This document shows, one piece after another, positions 54,314 through 63,264 of a stretch of DNA of 64,000 nt. Made by a program: the position numbers and the translations under genes. Below the pieces are notes generated by a model. That model had not been told where the DNA came from and did not search any database. It worked only from the letters and a program-made list of their open reading frames with translations. The first letter of the stretch is position 1; the number at the start of each line of letters is the position of its first letter. Origin of the DNA: Xylanimonas protaetiae (lineage in GTDB: Bacteria; Actinomycetota; Actinomycetes; Actinomycetales; Cellulomonadaceae); NCBI RefSeq assembly GCF_004135385.1, contig NZ_CP035493.1, forward strand, positions 2,547,440 to 2,611,439, read 5' to 3'.

Positions 54314-55444
54314 GTGACCACCCCCACTGGGCTGCTCCCGCTGCGCCCGGAGCTCGCCGGCGAGGAGCCGTACGGCGCCCCGCAGCTCGACGTGCCGGTA
54401 CTCCTCAACGTCAACGAGAACCCGTACCCGCCGTCCGACGACGTCGTCGCCACCATCGCGGCCGATGTCGCGGAGGCTGCGCGCAGCCTCAACCGCTACC
54501 CCGACCGCGACGCGCTGGGCCTGCGCGGCGACCTCGCCGCCTACCTGCGCAAGGAGTCGGGCGTCGCGCTGCGCGCCGAGCAGGTCTGGGCCGCGAACGG
54601 CTCGAACGAGGTCATGCTGCACCTGCTCCAGGCGTTCGGCGGGCCGGGCCGCACGGTCGTCTCCTTCGCGCCCACGTACTCGATGTACCCCGAGTACGCG
54701 CGCGACACGCACACCCGCTGGGTCGCGGGCCGCCGCAACGAGGACTTCACGCTCGCCCCCGACCACGCCCGCGAGGTCATCGAGCGCGAGCAGCCCTCGG
54801 TCATCCTGCTGACCAGCCCCAACAACCCCACGGGCACGGCCCTGCCGCTCGACGTCGTCGAGGCCGTCCTCGACGCCGCGACGCGCGTCCGCGTGCCCGG
54901 CGCGCTCGGCGCCTCGGCCGTCGTCGTCGTCGACGAGGCGTACGCCGAGTTCCGCCGCAGCGGCACGCCGTCCGCGCTGGAGCTGCTGGACGCCCACCCG
55001 CACCTGGCCGTCTCCCGCACCATGTCCAAGGCGTTCGGCGCCGCGGGCATGCGGCTCGGCTACCTCGCGGCGAGCGAGCGGCTCGTCGACGCGCTGCGCG
55101 TCGTGCGCCTGCCGTACCACCTGTCGGCGATCACGCAGGCCGCCGCCCGGGCCGCGCTCAAGCACACCGACGCGCTCATGGCCCAGATCGGCTCGCTGCG
55201 CGCCGAGCGCGACGACCTCGTGACGTGGCTGCGCGCGCAGGGGCACACCGTCGCCGACACCGACGCCAACTTCGTCCTCTTCGGCATGTTCGAGGACCGC
55301 CACGCCGTCTGGCAGGGGCTGCTCGAGCGCGGCGTCCTCATCCGCGAGGTCGGCCCGCCCGGCTGGCTGCGCGTCTCCGTCGGCACCCCGGACGAGACCG
55401 CCCGTTTCAAGGACGCCCTCGTAGAAACCCTCAAGGAGAACTGA
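54314..55444 (+). CDS. hisC: Histidinol-phosphate aminotransferase
   Basis: 376-residue PLP enzyme making L-histidinol phosphate. [14 protein letters not shown] at the start, [35 protein letters not shown], the PLP lysine in [17 protein letters not shown], and the C-terminal [19 protein letters not shown] 54314 follows a -10 element. The stop overlaps the hisB ATG (TGATG). First gene of a five- or six-gene operon. Confidence 0.96.
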   Translation: MTTPTGLLPLRPELAGEEPYGAPQLDVPVLLNVNENPYPPSDDVVATIAADVAEAARSLNRYPDRDALGLRGDLAAYLRKESGVALRAEQVWAANGSNEVMLHLLQAFGGPGRTVVSFAPTYSMYPEYARDTHTRWVAGRRNEDFTLAPDHAREVIEREQPSVILLTSPNNPTGTALPLDVVEAVLDAATRVRVPGALGASAVVVVDEAYAEFRRSGTPSALELLDAHPHLAVSRTMSKAFGAAGMRLGYLAASERLVDALRVVRLPYHLSAITQAAARAALKHTDALMAQIGSLRAERDDLVTWLRAQGHTVADTDANFVLFGMFEDRHAVWQGLLERGVLIREVGPPGWLRVSVGTPDETARFKDALVETLKEN

Positions 55445-56043
55445 TGGGTCGCACCGCCCGCATCGAACGGTCCACCAGCGAGTCGCGCGTCCTCGTCGAG
55501 ATCGACCTGGACGGCACGGGCCGCACCGACATCTCGACGTCGGTGCCGTTCTACGACCACATGCTCACCGCGCTGGGCAAGCACTCGCTCATCGACCTCA
55601 CGGTCAAGGCGACGGGCGACACGCACATCGACGCGCACCACACCGTCGAGGACACCGCGATCGTGCTGGGCCAGGCGCTCAAGCAGGCGCTCGGCGACAA
55701 GGCGGGCATCAGCCGCTACGGCGACGCCACCGTGCCGCTCGACGAGGCGCTCGCGCTCGCCGTGGTCGACGTGTCCGGGCGCCCCTACCTCGTCCACGAG
55801 GGCGAGCCGGCCGGCCAGGAGTACCACCTCATCGGCGGCCACTTCACCGGCTCGCTGACCCGCCACGTCCTCGAGTCCCTCGCGCACCACGCGGGCATCT
55901 GCCTGCACGTGCGCGTGCTCGCCGGCCGCGACCCGCACCACATCGTCGAGGCCCAGTTCAAGGCCCTCGCGCGCGCCCTGCGCGCCGCCGTCGCCCTCGA
56001 CCCGCGGGTCGAGGGCGTCCCGTCCACCAAGGGAGCACTGTGA
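55444..56043 (+). CDS. hisB: Imidazoleglycerol-phosphate dehydratase
   Basis: 199-residue stand-alone HisB, without the phosphatase domain of the enterobacterial fusion. Metal-binding motifs: [31 protein letters not shown] and [28 protein letters not shown], where the histidine clusters bind Mn. Starts by TGATG overlap with hisC and ends overlapping the next GTG. Confidence 0.96.
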   Translation: MGRTARIERSTSESRVLVEIDLDGTGRTDISTSVPFYDHMLTALGKHSLIDLTVKATGDTHIDAHHTVEDTAIVLGQALKQALGDKAGISRYGDATVPLDEALALAVVDVSGRPYLVHEGEPAGQEYHLIGGHFTGSLTRHVLESLAHHAGICLHVRVLAGRDPHHIVEAQFKALARALRAAVALDPRVEGVPSTKGAL

Positions 56044-56540
56044 CCGAGGACTTCCCGGACGACCTCGTCATCCCTGACGACCTCTCGTCTCTCACCGCCC
56101 CGAAGGGTGCCGAGCTCGCCGTCCTGCTCACGCAGGTCGCCGACGCCGAGGCGCTCGCCGCCGCCTGCGCGCTCGCCGAGCTCGACGTCGACGCCGTCCC
56201 GACGCCCGTGGGCGCGCTCGCGGTGCTGCGCGACCCGTCGGGCGACGCACCCGAGAAGGCCGCCGCGGCCGTCTCGCAGCTCGTGTCCGGCGCCGCGCTC
56301 GTGCTCGTGACGCGTGCCGAGGGGCAGCTCACGTGCGTGCGCTACGACGGCGGCGTCGCCGAGGGGAACCTGCCGCCCGGCCTCGTGCTCTCGGGTGCGC
56401 CCGAGGCGCTCGAGGACCTGCTGACGGGCCAGCTCTCGGTCGCGGACCTGCCCGGGGGCATCGCCTCGGGCGGCATCGGCCGGTTCAAGGCCATGCGCAT
56501 GCTCACGGGCATCGCGCGGAAGGCCAAGAAGTCCCAGTGA
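56040..56540 (+). CDS. Conserved unknown protein in the his operon
   Basis: 166 residues, lacking any recognised domain. It begins acidic ([18 protein letters not shown]), then a repeated alpha/beta pattern ([51 protein letters not shown]), a [16 protein letters not shown] segment and a basic end ([18 protein letters not shown]). No signal peptide or membrane helix. It overlaps both hisB (GTGA) and hisH (GTGA), so it is fully within the operon and probably produced in step with histidine enzymes. I do not recognise a function. Confidence 0.75.
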   Translation: MTEDFPDDLVIPDDLSSLTAPKGAELAVLLTQVADAEALAAACALAELDVDAVPTPVGALAVLRDPSGDAPEKAAAAVSQLVSGAALVLVTRAEGQLTCVRYDGGVAEGNLPPGLVLSGAPEALEDLLTGQLSVADLPGGIASGGIGRFKAMRMLTGIARKAKKSQ

Positions 56541-57271
56541 GCCTGCCCCCGCTGCTCCCCGACGGCGGCGCGTCCGCCGAGCTGAACGCCCGCCCCGTGC
56601 GCCCCGCGCGCGACGACCGCCCCGACGTCGTCGTGCTCGACTACGGGTTCGGCAACGTCCGCTCCGCCGTGCGCGCCCTCGAGCGCGTGGGCGCGCAGGT
56701 CGAGCTCACCGCCGATCGCGAGCGGGCGCTCGAGGCCGACGGCCTGGTGGTGCCGGGCGTCGGCGCGTTCGCCGCCTGCATGGCCGGGCTGCGCGCCGTC
56801 CGCGGCGACCAGGTGGTCGGGCGCCGCCTCGCCGGCGGCCGCCCCGTGCTCGGCATCTGCGTCGGCATGCAGGTCATGTTCGCCCACGGCGTCGAGCACG
56901 GCGTCGACACCGCGGGCCTGGGGGAGTGGGACGGCGTCGTCGAGCGCCTCGACGCCCCCGTCGTCCCGCACATGGGCTGGTCCACGGTCGAGGCACCGGC
57001 CGGCACACGCCTGTTCGCGGGCGTCGAGCACGAGCGCTTCTACTTCGTGCACTCCTACGCGGCGCAGGCCTTCACGCAGGGTCACGACGACGCCGCCACC
57101 CCCCGCTTCACCCCGCCGCTCGTGACGTGGGCCCACCACGGCACCCCCGAGCACGGGGCCCGCTTCGTCGCGGCCGTCGAGGACGGCCCGCTCGCCGCCA
57201 CCCAGTTCCACCCCGAGAAGTCGGGCGACGCGGGGGCGACCCTGCTTGAGAACTGGGTCACGTCCCTCTGA
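56537..57271 (+). CDS. hisH: Imidazole glycerol phosphate synthase glutaminase subunit
   Basis: 244 residues. Class I glutamine amidotransferase: [19 protein letters not shown] at the start, [10 protein letters not shown], catalytic Cys in [11 protein letters not shown], and the His/Glu of the triad in [16 protein letters not shown] 56537 gives an N-terminal extension of about 33 residues before the family core. The synthase partner hisF is not in the operon seen here and must be elsewhere. Overlaps the preceding gene by GTGA; priA follows 11 bases later. Confidence 0.94.
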   Translation: MSLPPLLPDGGASAELNARPVRPARDDRPDVVVLDYGFGNVRSAVRALERVGAQVELTADRERALEADGLVVPGVGAFAACMAGLRAVRGDQVVGRRLAGGRPVLGICVGMQVMFAHGVEHGVDTAGLGEWDGVVERLDAPVVPHMGWSTVEAPAGTRLFAGVEHERFYFVHSYAAQAFTQGHDDAATPRFTPPLVTWAHHGTPEHGARFVAAVEDGPLAATQFHPEKSGDAGATLLENWVTSL

Positions 57272-57282
57272 TCGGAGATCCC

Positions 57283-58014
57283 ATGATCGACCGCCTCGTG
57301 CTCCTGCCCGCCGTCGACGTCGCCGACGGCCAGGCCGTCCGCCTCGTCCAGGGCGAGGCCGGCTCCGAGACCTCGTACGGCGACCCGCTGACGGCCGCGC
57401 TCGACTGGCAGTCCGGCGGCGCCGAGTGGGTCCACCTCGTGGACCTCGACGCCGCGTTCGGCCGCGGCTCCAACGCGGAGCTGCTCGCCGAGGTGGTCGG
57501 CAAACTCGACGTGCAGGTGGAGCTCTCGGGCGGCATCCGCGACGACGAGTCCCTCGAGCGCGCGCTCGACACGGGCGCCCGCCGCGTCAACATCGGCACG
57601 GCCGCGCTCGAGAACCCGGAGTGGACCGCGAGCATCATCGAGAAGTACGGCGACCTGGTGGCCGTCGGCCTCGACGTGCGCGGCACGACGCTCGCCGCGC
57701 GCGGCTGGACGAAGGAGGGCGGCGACCTCTGGGAGGTGCTCGCCCGCCTCGACGAGGTCGGCTGCGCCCGCTACGTCGTCACCGACGTCACCAAGGACGG
57801 CACGCTGCGCGGCCCGAACGTCGACCTGCTGCGCGAGGTCGCCTCGCGCACCGACGCGGCCGTGGTCGCCTCGGGCGGCATCTCCTCGCTCGACGACCTG
57901 CGCGCGCTGCGCGAGCTCGTCCCGGCGGGCGTCGAGGGCGCCGTCGTCGGCAAGGCGCTGTACGCCGGGGCGTTCACGCTCCCCGAGGCGCTCGACGTCG
58001 CGGGCCGGCCGTGA
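57283..58014 (+). CDS. priA: Phosphoribosyl isomerase PriA (HisA/TrpF bifunctional)
   Basis: 243-residue TIM barrel. Catalytic aspartates are in [15 protein letters not shown] and [12 protein letters not shown], and [12 protein letters not shown] and [11 protein letters not shown] are phosphate loops. The loop [16 protein letters not shown] carries Arg and Trp in RGW, the residues that let actinobacterial PriA also isomerise phosphoribosylanthranilate in tryptophan synthesis. If so, a separate trpF may be absent. Ends overlapping the sseB GTG (GTGA). Confidence 0.93.
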   Translation: MIDRLVLLPAVDVADGQAVRLVQGEAGSETSYGDPLTAALDWQSGGAEWVHLVDLDAAFGRGSNAELLAEVVGKLDVQVELSGGIRDDESLERALDTGARRVNIGTAALENPEWTASIIEKYGDLVAVGLDVRGTTLAARGWTKEGGDLWEVLARLDEVGCARYVVTDVTKDGTLRGPNVDLLREVASRTDAAVVASGGISSLDDLRALRELVPAGVEGAVVGKALYAGAFTLPEALDVAGRP

Positions 58015-58799
58015 CGCACGCGCACGACGAGGCCGCCGAGGGCCGGGCCCTGCCCGGCCACCTGCGGTCCATCCAGCCGACGTCGCAGTTCGCCGGCGAC
58101 GACGGGACGGCGGACCCCGAGCTCGCGGTGCTGCTCGCAGGGTACGAGGGCGGCACGGTTCCGCTGCGCGACGTCGTGGCGCGGCTGGCCGTGACCCGCG
58201 TGCTCGTGCCCGTGCTGGCCGAGATCGAGGTCGCCGAGGCGGTCGTGGTCGACGGGCAGGAGCTGCACGTCGACAAGGAGGCGTCCTCGGGCGTCGTCGC
58301 GCTCGAGGCGCCGGACGGGCGCCGCGCGCTGCCCGTGTTCACGAGCGTCGAGACCATGCGGGCGTGGCGCGCGTCCGCCCGCCCCGTCCCCGTGGAGGCC
58401 GCCCGCGCGGCGCTCTCCGCGGTGGGCGAGGACTGGTCGCTGCTCGTGGTCGACCCGGCCGGCCCGGTCACCGTGACGGTGCCGCGGCCCGCCGTGTGGG
58501 CGCTCGCGCAGGGCAAGGAGTGGGCGCCCGCCCTCGTCCCGACGGCCGACGGCCTGGTCGTCGACGACGAGGTCGTCGCGGCCGTGCGCCTGGCCGCCGA
58601 GCCCGTGCAGCACGTCGTGCGGGTCGGCGCGCAGCCGGGCCGCACGGCCGAGGTCGCCGTCGTGCTGGCCATCGACGCCGGCCTCGACCGCGCGGGGCTC
58701 GACGGCGTCCTCACGCAGGTCAACGCCCGTCTCGGCGCCTCCGACGTCGTCGCCGAGCGCGTCGACTCCCTCGAGCTGCGGATCGCCGCCGCCCGGTGA
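58011..58799 (+). CDS. SseB-family protein
   Basis: 262 residues. SseB-type N-terminal domain, with [46 protein letters not shown] in the conserved part and [27 protein letters not shown] later, and a C-terminal region [20 protein letters not shown]. Commonly annotated SseB in the actinobacterial his region; function is not known. GTG 58011 overlaps the priA stop. Confidence 0.8.
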   Translation: MTHAHDEAAEGRALPGHLRSIQPTSQFAGDDGTADPELAVLLAGYEGGTVPLRDVVARLAVTRVLVPVLAEIEVAEAVVVDGQELHVDKEASSGVVALEAPDGRRALPVFTSVETMRAWRASARPVPVEAARAALSAVGEDWSLLVVDPAGPVTVTVPRPAVWALAQGKEWAPALVPTADGLVVDDEVVAAVRLAAEPVQHVVRVGAQPGRTAEVAVVLAIDAGLDRAGLDGVLTQVNARLGASDVVAERVDSLELRIAAAR

Positions 58800-58848
58800 C
58801 CTCGTGCGGCCGCCGTCCGCTGACCTCGTGCCCGCGGTCCGGCGGCGG

Positions 58849-58854
58849 TACGGT
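58849..58854 (+). promoter_or_regulatory. -10 element of VOC gene (leaderless)
   Basis: TACGGT ends 7 bases before ATG 58862. Confidence 0.55.
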
Positions 58855-58861
58855 CCCTCCC

Positions 58862-59278
58862 ATGGTCGCCTTCGTCTCGCACGTCACCGTCGACTGCCGC
58901 AACGCCTACGAGCTCGCCCAGTGGTGGAAGCCCGTGCTCGGCTACCAGGACGACCCCGACGACCCCAACCAGCCGGGCCAGGCCGAGTGCGTCATCGTCG
59001 ACCCGGCGGGCCAGGGCGTGAGCGTCCTCTTCATCGAGGTCCCGGAGCCGCGGACCGTCAAGAACCGCGTGCACCTGGACCTGCGCCCCGCGCAGGACGC
59101 CCGCGACGTCGAGCTGGAGCGCCTGCTGGCCCACGGAGCCACCGTCGTCCAGGACCACCGGGGCATCTCCGGCCCGGGCACGGGCTGGGTGTGGCTCGCC
59201 GACCCGGAGGGCAACGACTTCTGCATCCTGCGCTCCCCGGCCGAGCTGGCCGCAACGGCCCCGCCGAGCGGGTCCTGA
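58862..59278 (+). CDS. VOC (glyoxalase-like) superfamily protein
   Basis: 138 residues with two beta-alpha-beta-beta-beta modules: VSHVTVDCRNAYELAQWWKPVLGY, then RVHLDLRPAQDARDVELERLLAHGA, and WVWLADPEGNDFCILRSP. Possible metal ligands are His in VSHVTVD, His in RVHLDL and Glu in PEGNDFC, but the substrate is unknown. This pattern is typical of small glyoxalase-like proteins in actinobacteria. Leaderless start at ATG 58862. Converges on the protease gene. Confidence 0.85.
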   Translation: MVAFVSHVTVDCRNAYELAQWWKPVLGYQDDPDDPNQPGQAECVIVDPAGQGVSVLFIEVPEPRTVKNRVHLDLRPAQDARDVELERLLAHGATVVQDHRGISGPGTGWVWLADPEGNDFCILRSPAELAATAPPSGS

Positions 59279-59286
59279 GCAAGGTC

Positions 59287-59316
59287 GGTCAGGAGCAGGG
59301 CGGTCAGGAGCAGGGC
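59287..59316. repeat. 15-bp tandem duplication spanning the protease stop codon
   Basis: GGTCAGGAGCAGGGC is repeated twice without spacer (59287-59301, 59302-59316). It duplicates the last codons and stop of the minus-strand protease. Confidence 0.85.
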
Positions 59317-60064
59317 GTCACGGGCGTGAACGCGCTCGTGTCGGCGAGCATCGCCCGCAGGGTCGACACGGGCACCAGCAGCGACCGCCCGTCGTCCGTC
59401 TTGGCGTAGACGACGCCGACGACGCGGCCCGCGGCGTCGAGCGCGGCCGACCCGGAGGACCCCGGCTCCACGCGCGCGTCGGTGACGAGCACCTGGCCGA
59501 GGTTCTCGTGGAGCGGGTCGTTCTGCGTCCCGATGACCTTGCCCTGCGTGACGGTGAGGGCGCCGCCCTCGGGGTACCCGACGACGGTGACCGGGTCGCC
59601 GAGGCGAGGGTCGTCGTCGGCGAGGGTCGGCGCGGACGGCAGCGCGTCGGTGGTGCGCACCACGGCGAGGTCCGCGAGGTTGGCGGTGCTCGCCGTCTCG
59701 ACCTCGACGTCCCGGCCGTCGTACGTGCTGACCTGGAGCGTCGCGGCGTCGGCGACGACGTGGCGGTTGGTGATGAGCGTGTTCGCGTCGATCGCGAACC
59801 CGGAGCCCGTCGACAGCTGCCCGCAGCCGATGTTGCGGACGCGCACGGCCATGCGCTGGACGGCGTCGAACCCGTCGGGGGACAGGGCCGCGGCGTCGGA
59901 CGGGGCGATCGACGGCGCGACGGCGCCGGCGCCCGGCACGAGGTCGCTGGCGGCGACCTGCGACGGCTCGGCGGACGGCAGCGTCGGGAAGGGGGCACGG
60001 CGCCGCACCCGCTGAGGGCGGCGGCCAGCGTCACCCCGAGCAGCGCGCGGGCGCGACGCCTCAC
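59304..60064 (-). CDS. Trypsin-like serine protease lipoprotein, frameshifted by one missing base
   Basis: The GTG at 60064 opens a lipoprotein signal (VRRRARALLGVTLAAALSGCGA) in one frame; the mature protein is in the next, starting PFPTLPSAEPSQ. One added C in the C5 run (plus-strand GGGGG at 59991-59995) unites them as VPPFPTLPS, giving about 253 residues. The protease domain has GSGFAIDANTLITNRHVV (His), Asp in LADLAVVRTTD and Ser in VEPGSSGSAALD, the HtrA/trypsin triad. No PDZ domain. Start overlaps the preceding stop by GTGA. Membrane-anchored substrate processing is inferred. Confidence 0.85.
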
Positions 60065-60774
60065 TGCGCGAGCTCCCGCTGGAGCTGCGCGTTCGCCTCG
60101 GTGGCCTGCCTGCACAGGACGTCGACCTGGTCGGCGAACCGCTGGAGGTCGGCGGCGTCGTACTGCTCGGGCGTGCGCAGGTAGGTGATGAGCTGCGACT
60201 GCCCGTCGGTGCACCGCCCGAGGGCCTGGGCGACCACGCCGGCCGCGTCGCTGACACGCTTCTGGTAGTCGAGGTACTGCTGGGAGGCGGCGTTCGCGTC
60301 GCCGAGCTGCGCCTTCTCGTTGGCGAGCGCGGTGATCCGGTCGGTCGCCGAGGCGAGCTGCTCGCGCGCCGAGCCGAGCTCCTGCGTGGTGGCGGCCAGC
60401 TGCGCCTGCAGCTCCGCGACGCTCGCGCCCTGCGCGCGCGCCTGCCCCTGCCAGGCGTCCGAGTCCGCCCGCCAGGAGTCAGCCGCGTACCAGAGGTAGC
60501 CGGCCAGTCCCAGCGCGGCCGCCAGCAGCACGCCGAGCGTCGCGACGACGACGCCGCGGCGCCGTCGTCGCGACGGGGCGGGCGGTGCGGGCTGCGGGAC
60601 CGCCGGGACCGACCCCGCGGGAGCGGGCGCCGAGGGAACGGGTGCTGCGGGAGCCGGTGCCGCGGAGGCGGACGCGGAGGCGTCCAGCGGCAGGTACGCC
60701 GCCGGCCGCGCGACCGGGGCCGGTCGCCAGGGCGCAGCGGCCGTCGCGTCGTCGCCGGGTCGCTGGTCGCTCAC
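60061..60774 (-). CDS. Membrane protein with Pro/Ala-rich N-terminus and coiled coil
   Basis: 237 residues. N-terminal Pro/Ala/Ser-rich cytosolic stretch, transmembrane helix VVVATLGVLLAAALGLAGYLWY near residues 85-106, then an extracellular coiled coil (GASVAELQAQLAATTQEL, GSAREQLASATDRITAL) and a C-terminal region with two cysteines (GRCTDGQ, VLCRQ). No catalytic motif. GTG 60774 has GGAGGA 4 bases upstream. Its TGA overlaps the protease GTG, so they are co-translated; it may hold or regulate that protease (inference). Confidence 0.7.
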   Translation of the reverse strand: MSDQRPGDDATAAAPWRPAPVARPAAYLPLDASASASAAPAPAAPVPSAPAPAGSVPAVPQPAPPAPSRRRRRGVVVATLGVLLAAALGLAGYLWYAADSWRADSDAWQGQARAQGASVAELQAQLAATTQELGSAREQLASATDRITALANEKAQLGDANAASQQYLDYQKRVSDAAGVVAQALGRCTDGQSQLITYLRTPEQYDAADLQRFADQVDVLCRQATEANAQLQRELAQ

Positions 60775-60788
60775 AGGGTCCTCCGAGG

Positions 60789-61139
60789 TCAGACGACGGA
60801 GCCGGTGTACTTCTCGCCCGGGCCCTCGCCGGGGGCGTCCGGGATCACGGACGCCTCGCGGAACGCCAGCTGGAGCGAGCGCAGGCCGTCGCGCAGCGAG
60901 CGGGCGTGCACGTTGCCGACGTCGGGGGCCGAGGCCGTCACGAGCGCGGCCAGCGCGGTGATGAGCTTGCGGGCCTCGTCGAGGTCGAGGTGACCCTGCT
61001 CGTCGGCGTCCTCGGCCAGGCCGCACTTCACGGCCGCGGCGCTCATGAGGTGCACCGCCGCGGCGGTGATCACCTCCACGGCGGCGACGTCGGCGATGTC
61101 GCGGGTGGCCTGCTCGGTCTCGTCGGGCGCGGTGCTCAT
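60789..61139 (-). CDS. DUF1844 family protein
   Basis: 116 residues, helical, with TRDIADVAAVEVITAAAVHLMSAAAVKCGL and LDLDEARKLITALAALV; the pattern is typical of DUF1844, which sits beside infC in many actinobacteria. No signal peptide. ATG 61139 lies 7 bases after a minus-strand TAGGAT, a leaderless start; ATG 61148 overlaps that hexamer and is rejected. Function unknown. Confidence 0.8.
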   Translation of the reverse strand: MSTAPDETEQATRDIADVAAVEVITAAAVHLMSAAAVKCGLAEDADEQGHLDLDEARKLITALAALVTASAPDVGNVHARSLRDGLRSLQLAFREASVIPDAPGEGPGEKYTGSVV

Positions 61140-61146
61140 ACCTGGC

Positions 61147-61152
61147 ATCCTA
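61147..61152 (-). promoter_or_regulatory. -10 element of DUF1844 gene (leaderless)
   Basis: Minus-strand TAGGAT, 7 bases before ATG 61139. Confidence 0.55.
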
Positions 61153-61410
61153 GGAGGGCTCGGGCCCCCGCAGGGCGCACCGGCGGTGCCGGTGTCGCCG
61201 ACGTCACCGGACCTCGCTTCGGCGTCGGGCGATCTCCGTGCTAGCCTTGACGGCTGACCGACCCGTGGAGTTCCGACACCAGTCTGACGTCACGGGCGCA
61301 TCAAGTGGAGTTCCTCCCACCCGAGTTCCGACAGGCGCACGCCGACAGGGGCCGGGTCCGGTCGCCCGCAGGGGTACGGCGTTCGCCGTGCGCCGTCGTC
61401 GGGCATGCCG

Positions 61411-61445
61411 AAGGCCTCCATCCTGATGCTCAGGACGGGGGCCTT
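61411..61445 (+). terminator. Leader attenuator hairpin upstream of infC
   Basis: 15-bp stem (AAGGCCTCCATCCTG against its partner, one A-C mismatch and one G-U pair) with loop ATGCT, followed by TCCTCGTT. It ends 44 bases before the infC start. Position and strength suggest attenuation of the infC-rpmI-rplT operon. Confidence 0.7.
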
Positions 61446-61489
61446 TCCTCGTTCCTGGTGGTCCACCGACGATTCCTAGGAGCATCACC

Positions 61490-62506
61490 ATCAGCGAGCC
61501 CCGCATCAACGACCGGATCCGCGTCTCCGAGGTCCGGCTCATCGGTCCCGGTGGAGAGCAGGTCGGCGTTGTCGCTACGGCGGTCGCCCTGAAGCTCGCC
61601 CAGGACGCCGACCTCGACCTCGTCGAGGTCGCCCCGGACGCCCGTCCGCCCGTCGCCAAGCTCATGGACTACGGCAAGTTCAAGTACGAGTCCGACATGA
61701 AGGCGCGTGAGGCCCGGCGCAACCAGGCCAACACGGTCCTCAAGGAGATCCGCTTCCGCCTCAAGATCGACCCGCACGACTACGAGACCAAGAAGGGTCA
61801 CGTCGTCCGGTTCCTCGAGGGCGGCGACAAGGTCAAGGTCATGATCATGTTCCGCGGTCGCGAGCAGTCGCGCCCGGAGATGGGCGTGCGCCTGCTGACC
61901 CGTCTCGCCGAGGAGGTCGCGGACCTGGGCTCGGTCGAGTCCATGCCCAAGCAGGACGGCCGCAACATGACCATGGTGCTCGGCCCGGTGAAGAAGAAGG
62001 CCGACGCCAAGGCCGAGCAGCGCAAGCGTGCCGACGAGATCAACTCGCAGCGGATGACCAAGACCGAGGCCCGTCGTGCGGCCGCCGAGCCCCTGGCCCC
62101 GGCCGAGGTCGACGCGCCGGTCGAGATCGACGAGGTCGAGGTCGAGGAGGTCAGCGTGCCGTTCGAGGACGTCGTCGCTGCCGCCACCGAGGCGGTCGCC
62201 GCCGCGCCGGTGGCCCCGGTCGAGCCCGTGGCCCCGGCCGAGCCGGTCGCACCGCGCTCCCCGGCGCCGCGTGCCGCCGCCGCGCGTCCCGCTGCTGCTG
62301 CCGCTCGCCCGGCCGCTGCCCGTCCCGCTGCCGCGCGTCCGGCCGCCGCCAAGCCGGCCACCGCCCGCCCGGCGACGCCCGCGGCGCCGCGTCCCGCGGC
62401 TCCGAAGCCCGCTGCCGCCACGCCGGCCGCGACCCCCCGGCCGGCCGCTCCGAAGCCCGCGGCTCCGAAGCCGGCCCCCAAGCCCAGCCCGCGCAAGCCG
62501 AGCTGA
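61490..62506 (+). CDS. infC: Translation initiation factor IF-3 with long Ala/Pro tail; ATC start
   Basis: 338 residues. The N-domain ([37 protein letters not shown]) and C-domain ([57 protein letters not shown]) are complete. A tail of about 160 residues follows, ending in an Ala/Pro/Lys-rich part ([16 protein letters not shown]). AGGAG at 61478-61482 is 7 bases before ATC 61490 and no ATG/GTG lies in frame nearby. Non-canonical AUU/AUC starts are the known basis of IF-3 autocontrol. Preceded by an attenuator; first gene before rpmI and rplT. Confidence 0.9.
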   Translation: MSEPRINDRIRVSEVRLIGPGGEQVGVVATAVALKLAQDADLDLVEVAPDARPPVAKLMDYGKFKYESDMKAREARRNQANTVLKEIRFRLKIDPHDYETKKGHVVRFLEGGDKVKVMIMFRGREQSRPEMGVRLLTRLAEEVADLGSVESMPKQDGRNMTMVLGPVKKKADAKAEQRKRADEINSQRMTKTEARRAAAEPLAPAEVDAPVEIDEVEVEEVSVPFEDVVAAATEAVAAAPVAPVEPVAPAEPVAPRSPAPRAAAARPAAAAARPAAARPAAARPAAAKPATARPATPAAPRPAAPKPAAATPAATPRPAAPKPAAPKPAPKPSPRKPS

Positions 62507-62602
62507 ACCACCACTGATGAACCCGGGCGACGGCAACCCGTCGCCCGCACCACGTCCTCCGCCGCTCGCGGCGGGTGACCGACCCGAGGAGAGACGGCAG
62601 TC

Positions 62603-62797
62603 ATGCCGAAGAACAAGACGCACTCCGGCGCCAAGAAGCGCTTCCGGATCACCGGGAGCGGCAAGGTCATGCGCGAGCAGGCGAACGCCCGCCACCTGTT
62701 CGAGCACAAGCCGAGCACCCGCACGCGCCGTCTGGCCCAGGACCAGGTCGTCGCGCCCGCCGACGTCAAGAAGATCAAGAAGCTGCTCGGTAAGTGA
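62603..62797 (+). CDS. rpmI: Ribosomal protein bL35
   Basis: 64 residues, full length: [35 protein letters not shown] and a C-terminal [10 protein letters not shown]. Positively charged, 50S subunit. RBS GGAGAG about 8 bases before ATG 62603. Between infC and rplT as in most bacteria. Confidence 0.98.
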   Translation: MPKNKTHSGAKKRFRITGSGKVMREQANARHLFEHKPSTRTRRLAQDQVVAPADVKKIKKLLGK

Positions 62798-62861
62798 CCT
62801 CGCGCCGCGGTCCTGACGGATCGCGCGGAGCACCCCGACCCAACACTGCAAGGAGCATCAC

Positions 62862-63248
62862 GTGGCACGCGTGAAGCGGGCGGTCAACGCCCAGAAGAAG
62901 CGCCGTACGACCCTCGAGCGCGCCGCCGGCTACCGCGGCCAGCGCTCGCGCCTCTACCGCAAGGCGAAGGAGCAGGTCACCCACTCCCTCGTCTACGCCT
63001 ACCGCGACCGCAAGGTCAAGAAGGGCGACTTCCGCAAGCTGTGGATCCAGCGCATCAACGCCGCCGCGCGTGCGCAGGGCCTCACCTACAACCGCTTCAT
63101 CCAGGGCCTCGGCCTCGCGGGTGTCGAGGTCGACCGCCGCATGCTGGCGGAGCTCGCGGTCAACGACATCGCGGCGTTCAACGCGCTCGTCGAGGTCGCG
63201 AAGGCGGCGCTCCCCGCGGACGTCAACGCGCCCCGCGCTGCGGCCTGA
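62862..63248 (+). CDS. rplT: Ribosomal protein bL20
   Basis: 128 residues: [60 protein letters not shown], ending in a short Ala-rich tail. bL20 also represses its own operon in several bacteria by binding the leader, which may apply to the infC leader here (inference). GTG 62862 with AAGGAG 9-11 bases upstream. Confidence 0.98.
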   Translation: MARVKRAVNAQKKRRTTLERAAGYRGQRSRLYRKAKEQVTHSLVYAYRDRKVKKGDFRKLWIQRINAAARAQGLTYNRFIQGLGLAGVEVDRRMLAELAVNDIAAFNALVEVAKAALPADVNAPRAAA

Positions 63249-63252
63249 GTCT

Positions 63253-63258
63253 CAGACT
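63253..63258 (+). promoter_or_regulatory. -10 element of TrmH-family gene (leaderless)
   Basis: CAGACT (a TAGACT variant) ends 6 bases before TTG 63265. It is part of a small palindrome AGTCTcAGACT. Confidence 0.45.
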
Positions 63259-63264
63259 GCTGCG

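Larger units (their letters stand above)
61140..61489. other. Divergent promoter region and long infC leader
   Basis: 350 bases without a gene. On the minus strand TAGGAT (61147-61152) is the -10 of the DUF1844 gene. On the plus strand TAGCCT (61242-61247) is a possible infC -10, giving a leader of about 236 bases. The leader holds direct repeats of GTGGAGTTCC (61265 and 61305) with a related GAGTTCCGACA, and ends with a strong terminator-like hairpin. Confidence 0.6.
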
